Below, piece after piece: positions 39,427 to 50,250 of a stretch of 64,000 bases of DNA. A program made the translations under genes and the position numbers. The notes under the pieces are model-generated. The model was not told where the DNA came from. It was given only the letters and a program-made list of their open reading frames with translations, and did no database searches. Origin of the DNA: CAWAYH01 sp963786195 (lineage in GTDB: Bacteria > Acidobacteriota > Vicinamibacteria > Vicinamibacterales > 2-12-FULL-66-21); the NCBI GenBank assembly GCA_963786195.1, contig CAWAYH010000006.1, forward strand, positions 496,001 to 560,000, read 5' to 3'. Each line of letters starts with the position of its first letter. Position 1 is the first letter of the stretch.

Positions 39427-42089
39427 CTATTCGCGCAGTGACTCGGTCGGATCGATCGCGAGCGCGCGACGCGCCGGCAGATAGCTCGCGGTCATCGACG
39501 CTCCCATCACGAGGATCGTCGCGACCGCGAACGTCGGCACGTCTATCGGCGTCAGGCCGTACAACAGCCCTCCGAGAAACTGCGCCGCGGCCAACCCGAT
39601 GAGAACGCCCAGCGCCGCGCCCGCAGCGCTGACTCGCAGCCCACGTCCGAGGACCATTCGCATGACCTCGTGACGGCTTGCGCCGAGCGCAACCCGGACA
39701 CCGATCTCGCGCGTCGACTCGCTCACCCAGTACGCCGTCAACCCGTAAACACCCACGAGCGTGAGCGTCACGGCGAGCGCCGCAAACAGAGCCAGCAGCG
39801 AGGCATTGAAACGTTGGGACGCCGCCGAACCCGACGTGACTTCCGCCAGCGTGCGGACGTTGTAGATCGCCTGCGCGGGATCGACCCGTCGGATCGCCTG
39901 GCGAACGGCCGGCGACAGTCCCGCCGGCTCGACGAGCGCTCGCACGACGAACGTCATGACGGGTGAGGGACTCTGGGTATGCGCTACGTAGAAGTGCGGC
40001 TCTGGCGGCTCGTCGAGGCTGGTCTGCCTGACGTTCCCGACGATACCGACGATCGCCCGAAGGGTGCGGCTGTTCGTTGTCCGTGCTCGCTTGCCGATGG
40101 GGCTCTCTCCTGGAAAGTAACGGTCGGCAAACGATTGATCGATCACGGCCACCGCGGTGGTGTCCGGTCGGTCGGCGTCCGAGAACGCGCGCCCCTGAAG
40201 GACCGGGATGCCCATGGCGCGGAAGTAGTCCGGCGTGACCCACCGGAGGTACGTGCGATCGTTCTGACCCTCGGCTGGTTCGGGCCGGCCCTCGAACCGC
40301 ACGCCGAACCGCAGCAGCCCGCGCTGGCCCGAAAGTGGAAGCGGCGCACCGGCGCCGGCGACGTCGACTCCGGGCAACGCGCGGATTTCTCCGAGCGCCC
40401 GGTCGAAAAACTGCGGCCAGCGGTCGGGTGGATAGCCTGACGCCGGGAGGCTCACCTGCGCGAGGAGCACGTGATCGGCGCGGAAGCCCGTGTCGACGCT
40501 GGTCAGACGCGCGAAGCTCTGTACGAGAAGGCCCGCGACGATCAGCAGCGCAAGTGACAGCGCGATCTCCGCCGTGACGAGAACGGTGCGCGAGCGCCGG
40601 CCGGAGCGACTGACCCCTGATCCCTGGGTCGATTTCAGCAGGTCATTGGGATTCGTAGCGGCAGCCCGCAGCGCCGGGGACAAGCCGGTCACGAGTCCGG
40701 TGACCAGAGAGAGCACCAGGGTGACTGTCAGCAGCCGCGCGTCGAGTGCAGCATCCTCCAGCCGCGGCACGTGGATGGTTGCGATGCTGAGGAGGGCTTT
40801 GACGCCCCACCAGCCGATCAGCAACCCGGCTGCGCCGCCGAATGACGCGATCAATCCGCTTTCGACGAGCTGTTCACAGGCGACGCGCCCGGGGCTCGCG
40901 CCGAGCGCGCTCCGCAGCGCGATCTCACGCGACCGGCTCGCGCCGCGCGCGAGCAGCAGGCTCGCCACGTTCGCGCAGGCAATGAGGAGCACGCATCCAA
41001 CCGCAGCGAGCAGGACCAGCAGCGGCCGACGCACGTCTCCGATCACGCTCTCGTACAGAGTTGCCAGCGTCACGCCCCAGCCACGGTTCGTGTCCGGGTA
41101 CTGCCGTTCGAGGCGCGCTGCGACAGTTCGAAGGACCTCGTGCGCGGCCGGCTGTGAAATCCCAGGCGCCAGCCGGCCAACGACCTGAATCGACCGCGCG
41201 GCGCGAGGGAAGGCCCGCACCGAGTCATTCAGCGGGACCCACAGCTCCACATCGGCGTTGGGGAACGCGAACGAGGTCGGCATGACGCCGATCACCGTGG
41301 CCGGTTTGCCATTCCGCCCGAGGGTCGTTCCAACGATGTCAGCGCGGGCGCCGAATCTCGTGCGCCACAGGCGATCGCTGAGAATCAGGACGTCAGCGGC
41401 GCCATCCCGGGCATCGGATGGCAGGATCGGCCTTCCGAGCGCGGGCTTGACGCCGAGCATGTCGAAGAGCCCGGGGGACACCTCCGACGTCAGGGCGCGC
41501 GCCGGCTCGCGCTCGTCGCGTAGTGTCGATGTGTCGTCAGCCGTGAACGCCGCGAGCGCCTCGAACGCGTGTCCGCCCACCGCCTGCTCGCGCAGGTCGA
41601 AGAAGTCCGGCGGCGACACGCTGTTTCGGGGAATCCCTCTGGGGTTTGCGGACCAGATCCGCACGAGGCTATCCGGGTCGGCGTACGGCAGCGGCCTCAG
41701 GATCACCGTATCGACGATGCTGAAGATCGCGGTGTTGGCGCCGATGCCGAGCGCGAAGGTGGCAATAGCCGCCAGGGCAAAAGCTGGCCGCTTCGCGAGC
41801 GAACGGCAGGCATACCGGAGATCCTGTTTCCCCTGTCCGATCCAGAGCGGCACGCGGTGCTCCTGTGCGGCGGTGCGCCGCATGTGTCTGAGTTGACGGC
41901 GTCTACGCCGCATCGACAGGGCCGGCGCGATCGACCCGATGACCTGCCGCCAGTACCAGGGACGGCGGCCAGGCGATGACGATGCGGTTCGACGTGCGTG
42001 CGGTATTCCTCGTCCAGATCGGCGACAACCGCGCGGCGGGTATCGGGCGGAAGAGCGAGGCTGAGAATGGCGCGAGCCAGGCGTCGCAT
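39427..42089 (-). CDS. ADOP-type MacB/FtsX permease with N-terminal prefix domain (frame break near 41975)
   Basis: About 887 residues. The N-terminal prefix MRRLARAILSLALPPDTRR, then VVADLDEEYR, belongs to the cytoplasmic domain of the PadR-associated ADOP subtype. The frame changes near 41975 and continues YWRQVIGSIAPALS. Then follow QDLRYACRSLAKRPAFALAA, the first MacB core, the FtsX domain (VLLIACANVASLLLARGAS), the second core, and the second FtsX domain ending YLPARRALAIDPTESLRE. The start is nine bases behind the PadR stop, so they form a PadR-ADOP operon. No ABC ATPase gene is adjacent. Confidence 0.9.
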
Positions 42090-42097
42090 GATGCCAG

Positions 42098-42430
42098 TCA
42101 GGATCGGCCCGCGCGTCGCAGGCGCAGCCCGGTCCACATCCGTTCGTGCACGTCGTTGGCCGCGCGCAACGCGTCCACGCCGCCACGCGTCAGCTCGAAG
42201 AAGCGCCTGGCGCGGCCGTCGGGCCGCCCGGGATCCCGGTCGACGGTGCGGACGTAGCCTTTCTCTTCCAGCCGTTCCAGGGTGGCGTAGACCGCGCCGA
42301 TCGCGACGGCCCGACCTGCGCGCCGTTCGATTTCACGTCGGATCGTCATGCCGTACGCGCCGCCCTCGAGCCGGGCCACGGCCAGCATGACGATCTGCTC
42401 GAACTCGCCGAGGTACTCGCCGCGCGCCAT
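42098..42430 (-). CDS. PadR-family transcriptional regulator
   Basis: A 110-residue winged-helix protein: GEFEQIVMLAVARLEGGAYG, IRREIERRAGRAVAIGAVYA, TLERLEEKGYVRT, then RRFFELTRGG. These are the PadR core helices and wing. It directly precedes the ADOP permease, the usual arrangement, and probably represses that operon in response to an envelope or xenobiotic signal. Upstream bases 42431-42455 are AT-rich (CTATTTTGTAGAAATAG on the minus strand), a plausible operator containing the inverted CTATTTtGtAGAAATAG. Confidence 0.9.
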   Translation of the reverse strand: MARGEYLGEFEQIVMLAVARLEGGAYGMTIRREIERRAGRAVAIGAVYATLERLEEKGYVRTVDRDPGRPDGRARRFFELTRGGVDALRAANDVHERMWTGLRLRRAGRS

Positions 42431-42499
42431 CCGTCTATTTCTACAAAATAGAAAAAGTTTGTCAACCCCCCGCCTGCTGGCCTGCTGGCGGCCCTGGCC

Positions 42500-43006
42500 T
42501 CAGGTCAGCTCGTCTATCCAGACTCCGGCGAGCGACAGCAGGAACGCCGCAATCATGAGCGCCGCCATCATGACGATGCGGGCCGTACGCGAGTAGGGCT
42601 TGAAGTAGGTAATCCGCATCGCGAGCACCAGCGCGAAGGGAAAGGCGGACAGACCGAATGCCTCGATCAGCACCATCTTGCCGAAGATCCGCCTGAGCGC
42701 CATGTGGGTCAGCACCAGCACGAGTGTGCCGCCGATCATCCACGCCGCGCTGCGCAGGTGATCGGCGGTTGTAAGTTCCTGCGGGTGACAATACGCACGC
42801 AGTTTTCCCATTGTCGTCACTCCTTCTCGAGAGTCGCCGGCGGTTCCGCCGAGCGGCTGTTGGGGGTTGAGGCGCGCATCAATCGCGCCCGCTATCAAGT
42901 CGACCATCAGGCGAATCGACGCCTGCTCCTGCGCGAGGAGCGCCGTCATCTCGTCGCCGTATCGCTGTCGCCACGCCCGCGGATAGAGCCGGAGGAGCGC
43001 TTTCAT
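42500..43006 (-). CDS. PadR-linked membrane protein, unknown function
   Basis: A 168-residue protein. The N-terminus LLRLYPRAWRQRYGDEMTAL is the motif often found at the start of PadR-associated membrane proteins. After a soluble stretch come three spans (residues 88-108, 114-134, 141-163). Its ATG overlaps the stop of the upstream PadR gene by four bases, so it is translated from the same transcript. No catalytic motif is seen. Confidence 0.75.
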   Translation of the reverse strand: MKALLRLYPRAWRQRYGDEMTALLAQEQASIRLMVDLIAGAIDARLNPQQPLGGTAGDSREGVTTMGKLRAYCHPQELTTADHLRSAAWMIGGTLVLVLTHMALRRIFGKMVLIEAFGLSAFPFALVLAMRITYFKPYSRTARIVMMAALMIAAFLLSLAGVWIDELT

Positions 43007-43332
43007 GAGCTGGCCAGCCGTCGCTGCCCCACACGCGCGATCGCCTGGATGCTGGCGAGCCGCGCACGCAGCGCCCGCTCACCCAGCGCCGTCAGCTTGT
43101 AGGGGTTGCGCCGGTCTTCGCTCTCGAGCCGCTCGATGAGCCCTCGAGCCTCGAGCCTGGTGATCGCGCCGTAGAGCGTCCCAGGCCCCAGCCGGACATC
43201 AGCGACGACGGCGATGTCCTCCGTCATGGCGTAGCCGTGCTTCGAGCCCTCGGCCAGGCTGATCAGAATCAGCAGCGCCGGTTCCCCGAACCTCCCGAAA
43301 TCGTCCAGCTCGTCGTCCGTCCGTTTCTTCAT
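43003..43332 (-). CDS. PadR-family transcriptional regulator (second)
   Basis: A 109-residue winged helix: GEPALLILISLAEGSKHGYA, LGPGTLYGAITRLEARGLIE, DRRNPYKLTALGERAL. It heads the operon with the membrane protein at 42500-43006 (ATGA overlap). A palindrome 32-50 bases upstream of its start is a likely operator for autoregulation. Confidence 0.9.
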   Translation of the reverse strand: MKKRTDDELDDFGRFGEPALLILISLAEGSKHGYAMTEDIAVVADVRLGPGTLYGAITRLEARGLIERLESEDRRNPYKLTALGERALRARLASIQAIARVGQRRLASS

Positions 43333-43363
43333 TGTTCCGTCCCGCGTAATACGTACGACGTAA

Positions 43364-43382
43364 TACTACGCGGTACGTAGTA
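43364..43382. promoter_or_regulatory. Candidate PadR operator
   Basis: TACTACG-CGGTA-CGTAGTA is a perfect seven-base inverted repeat with a five-base spacer. It is placed in the upstream region of the padR-like gene, flanked by further TACG-rich words from 43347. PadR proteins bind such palindromes near their own promoters. Assignment is by position and symmetry. Confidence 0.5.
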
Positions 43383-43398
43383 ACATGTCAAGGAAAGC

Positions 43399-43636
43399 GA
43401 AGGTGCTGGAGGTGCTGAAGGTGCTGGAGGTGCTGGGGGTGCTCAGGGTGCTGAAGGTGCTGGAGGTGCTGGAGGCTGCTAGGGGTGCTGGAGGTGCCAG
43501 CTGAAATAACTGAGAGTGCCCGGCGGCGGCATCCGCGGCTCGATGAGTCTCCAGCACCTTCAGCACCCTCAGCACCCTCAGCACCTTCAGCACCGTCAGC
43601 ACCTCAGCACCCTCAGCACCTTCCGCACCTTCCGCT
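43399..43636. repeat. Inverted repeat, GGTGCTG word family (copy 2)
   Basis: The left arm is a tandem series of GGTGCTGGA/GGTGCTGAA units. After a unique centre (about 43500-43550) the right arm is a series of CAGCACCTT/CAGCACCCT units. It fills most of the 322-base spacer between the divergent padR-like and aldo/keto reductase genes. The reductase ATG follows some 18 bases after the right arm with no visible Shine-Dalgarno site. Confidence 0.88.
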
Positions 43637-43654
43637 CGACTATCATTCCGTGTC

Positions 43655-44626
43655 ATGCGCTACCGCACGTTCGGCAGAACCGGGTGGCAGGTGTCCGAGG
43701 TCGGCTACGGGATGTGGGGAATGGCGGGCTGGACGGGCAGCGATGACGAGCAGTCGCACACCTCACTCGATCGGTCCATCGAGCTCGGTTGCAACTTCTT
43801 CGATACCGCGTGGGCCTACGGCGACGGGCACAGCGAGCGGCTGCTCGGCGCGACGCTGAAGCGCCATCGCGACAAGCGTCTCTACATCGCGACCAAGATC
43901 CCGCCGAAGAACCGCAAGTGGCCGGCGAGATCGGAGTACCCGCTGGACGACGTCTTTCCGTCCGACTACATCCGCGAATACACCGAGAAGAGTCTGCAGA
44001 ACATCGGTGTGTCGACGCTCGATCTGCAGCAGCTGCATGTCTGGTCCGATGCCTGGGCCGGGGACGCGCGCTGGCAGCGCGCGCTGCGGGCGTTGAAAGA
44101 CGAGAGGCTGGTCCGCGCGCTGGGGATCAGCGTCAACCGCTGGCAGCCCGACAACGTCCTGCGCGCGCTGGACACCGGGCTGATCGATGCCGTGCAGGTC
44201 GTCTACAACGTGTTCGATCAGAACCCCGAGGACAAGCTGTTCCCGTACTGCCAGCAGCACAAGATCGCCATCATCGCGCGAGTGCCGTTCGACGAGGGCA
44301 GCCTCACCGGGACGCTGACGGCGGACTCACGCTGGCCGGAGGGCGACTTCCGGAACATCTACTTCCACGATGACAACCTGCGCGACACGCTGCCGCGCGT
44401 CGAGCGCCTCCGCCCCGTCGTGCCCGCGGGCATGACGATGCCGCAGCTCGCGCTTCGGCACATCCTGCAGCACCCCGCGGTCTCGACCGTCATCCCGGGC
44501 ATGCGGAAGCTGCAGCACGTCGAGCAGAACCTGGGCGTGAGCGATGGAAAACCGTTGGCGGATGAGTTGATGTCCGAGCTGCGTCGTCACCGGTGGGACC
44601 GCACGGTGGACTGGGAGCCGCACTAG
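43655..44626 (+). CDS. Aldo/keto reductase
   Basis: A 323-residue TIM-barrel oxidoreductase that reduces carbonyls with NAD(P)H. It begins MRYRTFGRTGWQVSEVGYGM. Catalytic-tetrad positions are visible in FFDTAWAYGDGHSERLLG (Asp, Tyr), YIATKIPPKN (Lys) and LQQLHVW (His). The cofactor end has PQLALRHILQHPAVSTVIPG. The substrate is unknown. The start lies directly after a repeat array. Confidence 0.92.
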   Translation: MRYRTFGRTGWQVSEVGYGMWGMAGWTGSDDEQSHTSLDRSIELGCNFFDTAWAYGDGHSERLLGATLKRHRDKRLYIATKIPPKNRKWPARSEYPLDDVFPSDYIREYTEKSLQNIGVSTLDLQQLHVWSDAWAGDARWQRALRALKDERLVRALGISVNRWQPDNVLRALDTGLIDAVQVVYNVFDQNPEDKLFPYCQQHKIAIIARVPFDEGSLTGTLTADSRWPEGDFRNIYFHDDNLRDTLPRVERLRPVVPAGMTMPQLALRHILQHPAVSTVIPGMRKLQHVEQNLGVSDGKPLADELMSELRRHRWDRTVDWEPH

Positions 44627-44632
44627 AAAATG

Positions 44633-44666
44633 GCACATGGCAAATGGGAAATGGCAAAGGCATCAC
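44633..44666. repeat. AAATGGCA word tandem (single arm)
   Basis: ATGGCACATGGCAAATGGGA followed by AATGGCAAAGG is a short tandem of imperfect AAATGGCA words between the aldo/keto reductase stop and the kinase start. No inverted arm is seen, so it may be half of an element like the others. Confidence 0.55.
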
Positions 44667-44694
44667 GGGTTCCCGGGTATAGTGGCCGAGGCGC

Positions 44695-47412
44695 ATGCCG
44701 ATACAGTCTGGTGCTCGCCTTGGGTCGTACGAAGTGCTCGCTGCGCTCGGCGCGGGCGGGATGGGAGAAGTGTACCGAGCCCGGGATACGAAGCTCGGTC
44801 GAGCGGTCGCGATCAAGGTTCTGCCCGACGCCTTCCTGAAAGACCCTGAACGGCTCGCGCGGTTTCAGCGCGAGGCCCAGCTGCTCGCGGCGCTGAACCA
44901 CCAGCGGATCGCCGGCATCCATGGAATAGACGAGGCAGAAGGCATTCGCTTTCTCGTGCTCGAGCTGGTCGAGGGCGAGTCGCTGGCGAAGCGGCTGGAG
45001 CGTGGTCCCGTGCCGCTCGACGAGGCGCTGACCTTCGCCCGGCAGATTGCCGACGCCCTCGAAGCCGCCCACGACAAGGGCATCATTCACCGGGACCTGA
45101 AGCCGGCCAACATCATGCTGACGGCCGACAACGAGGTGAAGGTCCTCGACTTCGGTCTGGCGAAGTCGCTGGAGCACGAGCAGCAGAGCGAGGCGATAAA
45201 CTCGCCGACGCTGACGTTCGCCGCAACATGCGAGGGCGTCATCCTCGGCACGGCGGCATACATGTCGCCGGAGCAGTCAAAGGGGCGCGCGGCCGACAAA
45301 CGCAGCGACGTCTGGGCGTTCGGGTGCGTCCTGTACGAGATGCTGACCGGAAAGCGCGCGTTCGAGGGCGACGACGTGTCCGATACGCTCGCGTCGATCC
45401 TGCGAGGTGAGCCGGACTGGAGCGCCCTGCCCCAGGCCACGCCGGCCTCGGTCCGCACGCTCCTCAAACGGGCCCTGACGAAGGATCGAAAGGCGCGCCT
45501 GCGGGACATCTCGGTCGCGCGGTTCCTGCTCGAAGAGCACGTCGAGCAGGTGCGGCCCGCGACTGTCAGCGCGCGCGCGACGACATCGACGTGGCGGCGC
45601 GCGATTCCGCTTGCGATCACAGCGCTCGTGGCCGCGGGCGTCACACTCGCCGCCGTCCTCGCGTTCCGCTCGCCGACGACGCCGGCCCCCGTCACCCGCT
45701 TCCAGATACGGCTTGGCGAGGGTCAGACCTTGACGAGCCTGAGCCGCGCGGTCCTTGCCTTCTCCCCGGACGGTGCCCGCATCGTCTACGTCTCTGATAA
45801 CCGGCTGTTCGTCTGCGAGATGAACACGCTCCGTGAGAACGTCATCCTCGGCGCGACGAATACCGCAAGCGTTCGAAACATACTGAATCCCGTGTTCTCG
45901 CCCGACGGCGAGTGGATTGCGTTCTGGGAAGGCAATCAAATCAAGAAGATCAGCGCCAGTGGTGGTGTGCCCATCTCAATCGCAGGAGCCACCCCCCCGC
46001 TAGGGATGACCTGGAGCGGAGACGACATCCTCTTCGCGCAGGCGGAGGGCCCCACACGCGGCATCTTGCGAGTTTCCGCGAACGGCGGACAACCTGACCT
46101 GGTGATAGGACTGAAGGAGGCGGAAACCGCCTACGGGCCCCAGACGGTTGCCTGACGGAAAGACCATCCTGTTCTCGCTGGCGCAAGGATTTGCCACCGA
46201 CCGCTGGGATAGAGGCCGCATCGTCGTGCAGACGCCCGGTTCGGAACCGAAGAGGCTGCTCACGGGAGCCGATGCCCGGTACTTGCCGACGGGCCATATC
46301 GTGTATGCAATCGGGGGAGTACTCAATGCCGTGCCGTTCGACGTGCGACGACTGCAGCTCGCCGGCAACCCGGTCCAGGTTGTTCAGGGCGTCAGGCGCA
46401 GCTTGATAGCGACGGGGGCCGCGCACTACACCGTCTCGAACACGGGTTCGCTGGCCTACGTTCCGGGTCCGGCGTCCTCGGCCCTCGTCGACGTCCCGTC
46501 TTGCGTTGGTCGACACGAGCGGGGCCATCGAAGTGCTGAAGATTCCGCCCGGGCCGTATGAAGTCCCGCGAATGTCGCCGGATGGAAAGCGGATCGCGTT
46601 CGGCAGCAACGACGACGGCAATCTGAGTATCTGGGTTTACGATCTCTCGGGCGCGAGCGCAGCCAGGAGACTCACGTTCGGGGGCAACTGCCGCTTCCCC
46701 ATGTGGTCGGCGGACAGTCAGCGCGTCGCCTTCCAGTCCGATCGCGAAGGCGACGCCGGCATTTTCTGGCAGGGCGCAACGGCGCGGGCAGGCGAGCACC
46801 TCACCCGGGCGGACAAAGGCACTTTTCATGTGCCGGAATCGTGGGCGCTGAAGGGTGAGCGTTTCGTGTTGTCGGTGACCAGGGATACGAAGACGACGCT
46901 CGGGACATTCTCGCTCAAAGACCGCAAGGCCACGCAATTCGACGCCGTCGAATCGCTGACTCCCACCGGTGCAGTCTTCTCCCCGGATGGGCAGTGGCTG
47001 GCATACTCGACGCGGGAGAGCATCGCCCAAGCGTCCAACATTCTGTACGTGCAGCCGTTCCCGCCGACGGGCGTCAAGTATCAGATCTCCGCCACTATCG
47101 ACGATGGGCATCACCCCGCCTTTTCGCCGGACGGCAGTCAGCTGCTGTACGGTACCCGGGCCGGGCCGATTTGTCTCTGTGCCGGTCACGACGCACCCGA
47201 GCTTCTCATTCGGCCCCCCGACGGCCGTCGCGCGTCCGTTTTTCACGGGGGGCCCGATCTACATGCGAACCTTTGACATGACCGCCGATGGACGCATTCT
47301 GGGCCTCGTCGAGTCGTCAGCGGAGACCGGGTCGGTTTCGACGAACCAGCCGCCGATCGAGGTCGTGCTGAACTGGTTCGAGGAGCTGAAAGTCAGGGTT
47401 CCAGCACGTTAA
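44695..47412 (+). CDS. Ser/Thr protein kinase with TolB-like beta-propeller (three frame breaks)
   Basis: The kinase domain has GAGGMGEVY, VAIK Lys41, HRDLKPAN with Asp134, DFG Asp152, and GTAAYMSPEQ. A single membrane span lies near residues 303-323 (PLAITALVAAGVTLAAVLAF). The extracytoplasmic part has repeated FSPDG blades (TolB/WD40-like) and the typical family end VVLNWFEELKVRVPAR. The reading frame shifts near 46143, 46490 and 47155, each time continuing the propeller in another frame, so one gene of about 905 residues is intended. It is a transmembrane sensor kinase. The ligand and targets are unknown. Confidence 0.88.
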
Positions 47413-47466
47413 CGCGTTGCAGACAATAGAGTTAGGCCTGTCGTTGAGGCCGGGGGCTCCAGGGTT

Positions 47467-47475
47467 TGATATAAT
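47467..47475 (+). promoter_or_regulatory. Extended -10 promoter of rpmE
   Basis: TGATATAAT matches an extended -10 (TG-N-TATAAT) about 33 bases before the GTG start. A -35 is not obvious (TTGAGG at 47444 is 20 bases away), as expected for this promoter class. Confidence 0.6.
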
Positions 47476-47507
47476 GTCCTTTTGCCGGAACCCCGAAGGA
47501 GCCAGCA

Positions 47508-47777
47508 GTGAAGCCAGGGATCCATCCGAAGTACCACGACGTCGTCGCTCGCTGCGCCTGCGGCGCAACCTGGAAGACGCGCTCGACCAAACCCGAGCTG
47601 CACCTCGAGATCTGCAACAACTGCCATCCGTTCTTTACCGGCCGTCAGAAGCTGATCGATACGGAAGGCCGCGTGGAGCGGTTCACGAAGCGGTTTGGCG
47701 CCCAGACCACCGAGGGCCACAAGCAGGCTGCCCAGGCTGCCAAGTCGAAGAAGCAGGCCGCGTCGAAGGGCAACTAG
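47508..47777 (+). CDS. rpmE: 50S ribosomal protein L31 (zinc-binding type)
   Basis: An 89-residue protein. It begins with GTG-coded MKPGIHPKYHDVVARCACGA and has the second Cys pair ICNNCHPFFTGRQKLIDTEG, giving the C-x-C...C-x2-C zinc set of the C+ L31 type. AAGGAG lies seven bases upstream. The Lys/Ala-rich C-terminal tail (KQAAQAAKSKKQAASKGN) is longer than in E. coli. It is convergent with the third ADOP gene, ten bases apart. Confidence 0.95.
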   Translation: MKPGIHPKYHDVVARCACGATWKTRSTKPELHLEICNNCHPFFTGRQKLIDTEGRVERFTKRFGAQTTEGHKQAAQAAKSKKQAASKGN

Positions 47778-47787
47778 AAGACATCAG

Positions 47788-50185
47788 CTACGGCCGGCGG
47801 AGGATCGTCATCGGATCGACGGAGGCGGCTTCTCGCGCCGGCTTGTAGCAGGCCACCAGCACGACCATCCCGAGCAAGCCCACGACCGCGCTCAGCGTCA
47901 GGAGATCCGTCGGTGCAACGCCGAACAGGACGCTGCTGAGCGCGCGGCCAACCGCGATCGACGCAAGCACGCCGGGCGCGAGCCCCATCGCCGTCACCAT
48001 CAGCGCACTGTTGAGCACGAGCTGCATGATCTGCCGCGGGGACGCACCCAGCGCGGCGCGTACGGCCATTTCCCGCTCGCTGAGCGATACGACGTAGGTC
48101 ATCGTCCCGTAGACACCGAGCGCGGCAAGTAGCACGCCCGTCACGGCAAATCCCCCAAAGAGCCAGGTGATGAAGCGAATCGGTGCAAGGAATTGGGCCA
48201 CGTCCTCATGCTACGGTGCGCAGGTCGTCCAGGACCAGCGCAGCGTCCGTCTGGCGCACGGCGGTCTGCATTTCGGCAAGCGCGAGCCTGACGTCACCCT
48301 GCGCGCGCGCGACCAGCGTGACGTTGACGCGCGGATCCTGCGCATACGGGACGTAGACGCGCGCGACCCCGAAGCCGTGCATCGCGCTCCGTCGAACCGT
48401 GCCGGCGACGCCGACGACGGTCACGAGCGGCGCGGGTCCGCTCGCCGGGCCGAGTCGGAGCACCTGACCGATCGGACTGCGATTCGGCCAGAGGTGTCCC
48501 GCCAGCTCCTCGTTCACGATTGCGACCGCCGCCGAGCCTGGCCGATCCGCCGCGACGAACGGACGGCCCGATCGAAGCGGAATCCCCATGGCGTCAAAGT
48601 ATCCCGGCGTCACGGCCTCGACGCTGCGGCGCACGGATCCATGCAGCGCGCTGCCGTCGTTGGCCAGCGTCAGTTCCTGCTGCGCCCCGACGCCCTGAGA
48701 CATGGCAAACGCGGACGCCCCCGCTGCGACGATTCCGGGGCGGCTTGTTATGCGCTCGATCGTCGCGTCGACCGACGAGCGCAGGACGCCGTGGGCTGCA
48801 TACCGCGACCCGGTGAACGCCACATCCGCGCGCGCGGCGCCTCGCGGGTTGAAGCCCAGATCGACGCGATACCTGTTGACGAGCGTCTGAACCATCAAAC
48901 CTGCGCTCGTCGAGAGGACGACGGCACTGGCCACCTGGATCGCGACGAGCGCTGTCCGGAGGCGTCCGCGCGCCCGACCCGTACCGCCGCGGCCGCCATC
49001 GGCGCGAAGCGCGGTTTCCGGCGCCGTGCCCGACGCGCGAAGCGCCGGCACGATGCCGCTGAGCACCCCGGTGAGCATCGAGACCGCGGCCGCGAATACG
49101 AGCACCCCCACGTTCAGCGCTGGATCGATCACGTCGGGGAAACCACCAAGGGCACGAGCGAGCCTGATCCCCCACACCGTCAACAGGACCCCAAGGGCGC
49201 CGCCTGCTCCGGCCAGCAGCAGGCTCTCGGTCAGGAGCTGCCGCAACAGGCGCCCGCGGCTCGCGCCAAGCGCGATGCAGAGCGCCATGTCGTGCGTGCG
49301 GCGTGTGCCGCGCGCGAGAAGAATGTTGGCGATATTCGCGCAGGCGATCAGCAGCACGATGCCGACGGCGCCCTGCAGCAGGAAGAACACGCCGCGCGAA
49401 TCCTGGCCGTGCATGCGCGTCATCTGCGTGGCCAGCAGGGTCCAACCGCGGTTCGTGGCGGGATGTTCCGACTCGAGTCGCGCACTGATGGCGGAGAGCT
49501 CGCGTCTTGCCTGTTCGAGCGTGACGCCTGGTGCGATCCGCGAGAACATCGTGAAGCGCCGGTCGTCCCGTGGCGACGCCTCGATCGACGGCGGCAGCAT
49601 GGTCCAGAAATCGGCGTCCAGATCGAATCGCTCCGGCATCACGCCGACGATGGTGTGAGCTGCGTCGTCCAGGTGAATCTGGCGGCCGACGGGCGACTCG
49701 ACGCGGGCGAACTGCGTGCGCCACAGCCGGTCGCTGATGATGATGACATCTGCCCCGTCGCCCTCGGCCAGTACCCTGCCTTGACTGGGCGCCACGCGCA
49801 TGACGCGGAAGAAGGCCGGCGTGACCTGCCGCCCGGACCGCCGAACCGGAGTCGTGGCCTCGCGCACGACGGACGTCTGGTCCGCCGTCAGAGCGGGCGT
49901 GTCGAGCGTCCGGGTGGCCGCGGCGACATCGAGCGCGTCAGGTGCGGAGACCAGCAGGCCTGTGAGGTCGCGCAAGGTGTTCCGGGACTCGAGAAAGACG
50001 ATGCGGGAGGCATCCGGGTAAATGAGCCTCGGGAATTCGACCGCCTGCAGGAGGCTGAAGACGGTTGCGTTAGCGGCGATGCCGATGGCGAGCGAGCCCA
50101 GGGCAACCGCAGTGACACTCCGTTCACGCAGCAGGCTCCGGACCGCCAGCTTCACATCGTGGGCTGTACCAGCCAGCATCGACAT
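47788..50185 (-). CDS. ADOP-type MacB/FtsX ABC permease (frame break near 48205)
   Basis: About 799 residues with start ATG at 50185 preceded by GAGGGG. It has the first span and MacB core (AVALGSLAIGIAANATVF), FtsX domain VGIVLLIACANIANILLARG, second core, and after a frame change near 48205 the last FtsX domain (VAQFLAPIRFITWLFGGFAV, SEREMAVRAALGASPRQIMQ, PAREAASVDPMTILRRP). This is the third orphan permease of this type in the window. No ATPase or PadR gene is adjacent to it. Confidence 0.9.
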
Positions 50186-50250
50186 CCACCCCTCAAAGTC
50201 CGGTGGCCCATCTCACAATCCCGATCCGTGTTATCCGTGTGATCCGTGGC

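Noticed and set aside
43399..43636. CRISPR array
   Set aside because: Units are 9-12 bases, imperfect, without unique spacers, and arranged as inverted arms; no cas gene in the window. The same holds for 15210-15453 and 54181-54451.
44695..47412. Programmed frameshifting in the kinase-TolB gene
   Set aside because: Three breaks without slippery heptamers or a shared site, and the same break rate in housekeeping genes; sequence error is simpler.
48167..50242. 691-codon plus-strand frame across the third ADOP permease
   Set aside because: Arg/His/Gln-rich shadow frame; the minus-strand permease motifs are clear.
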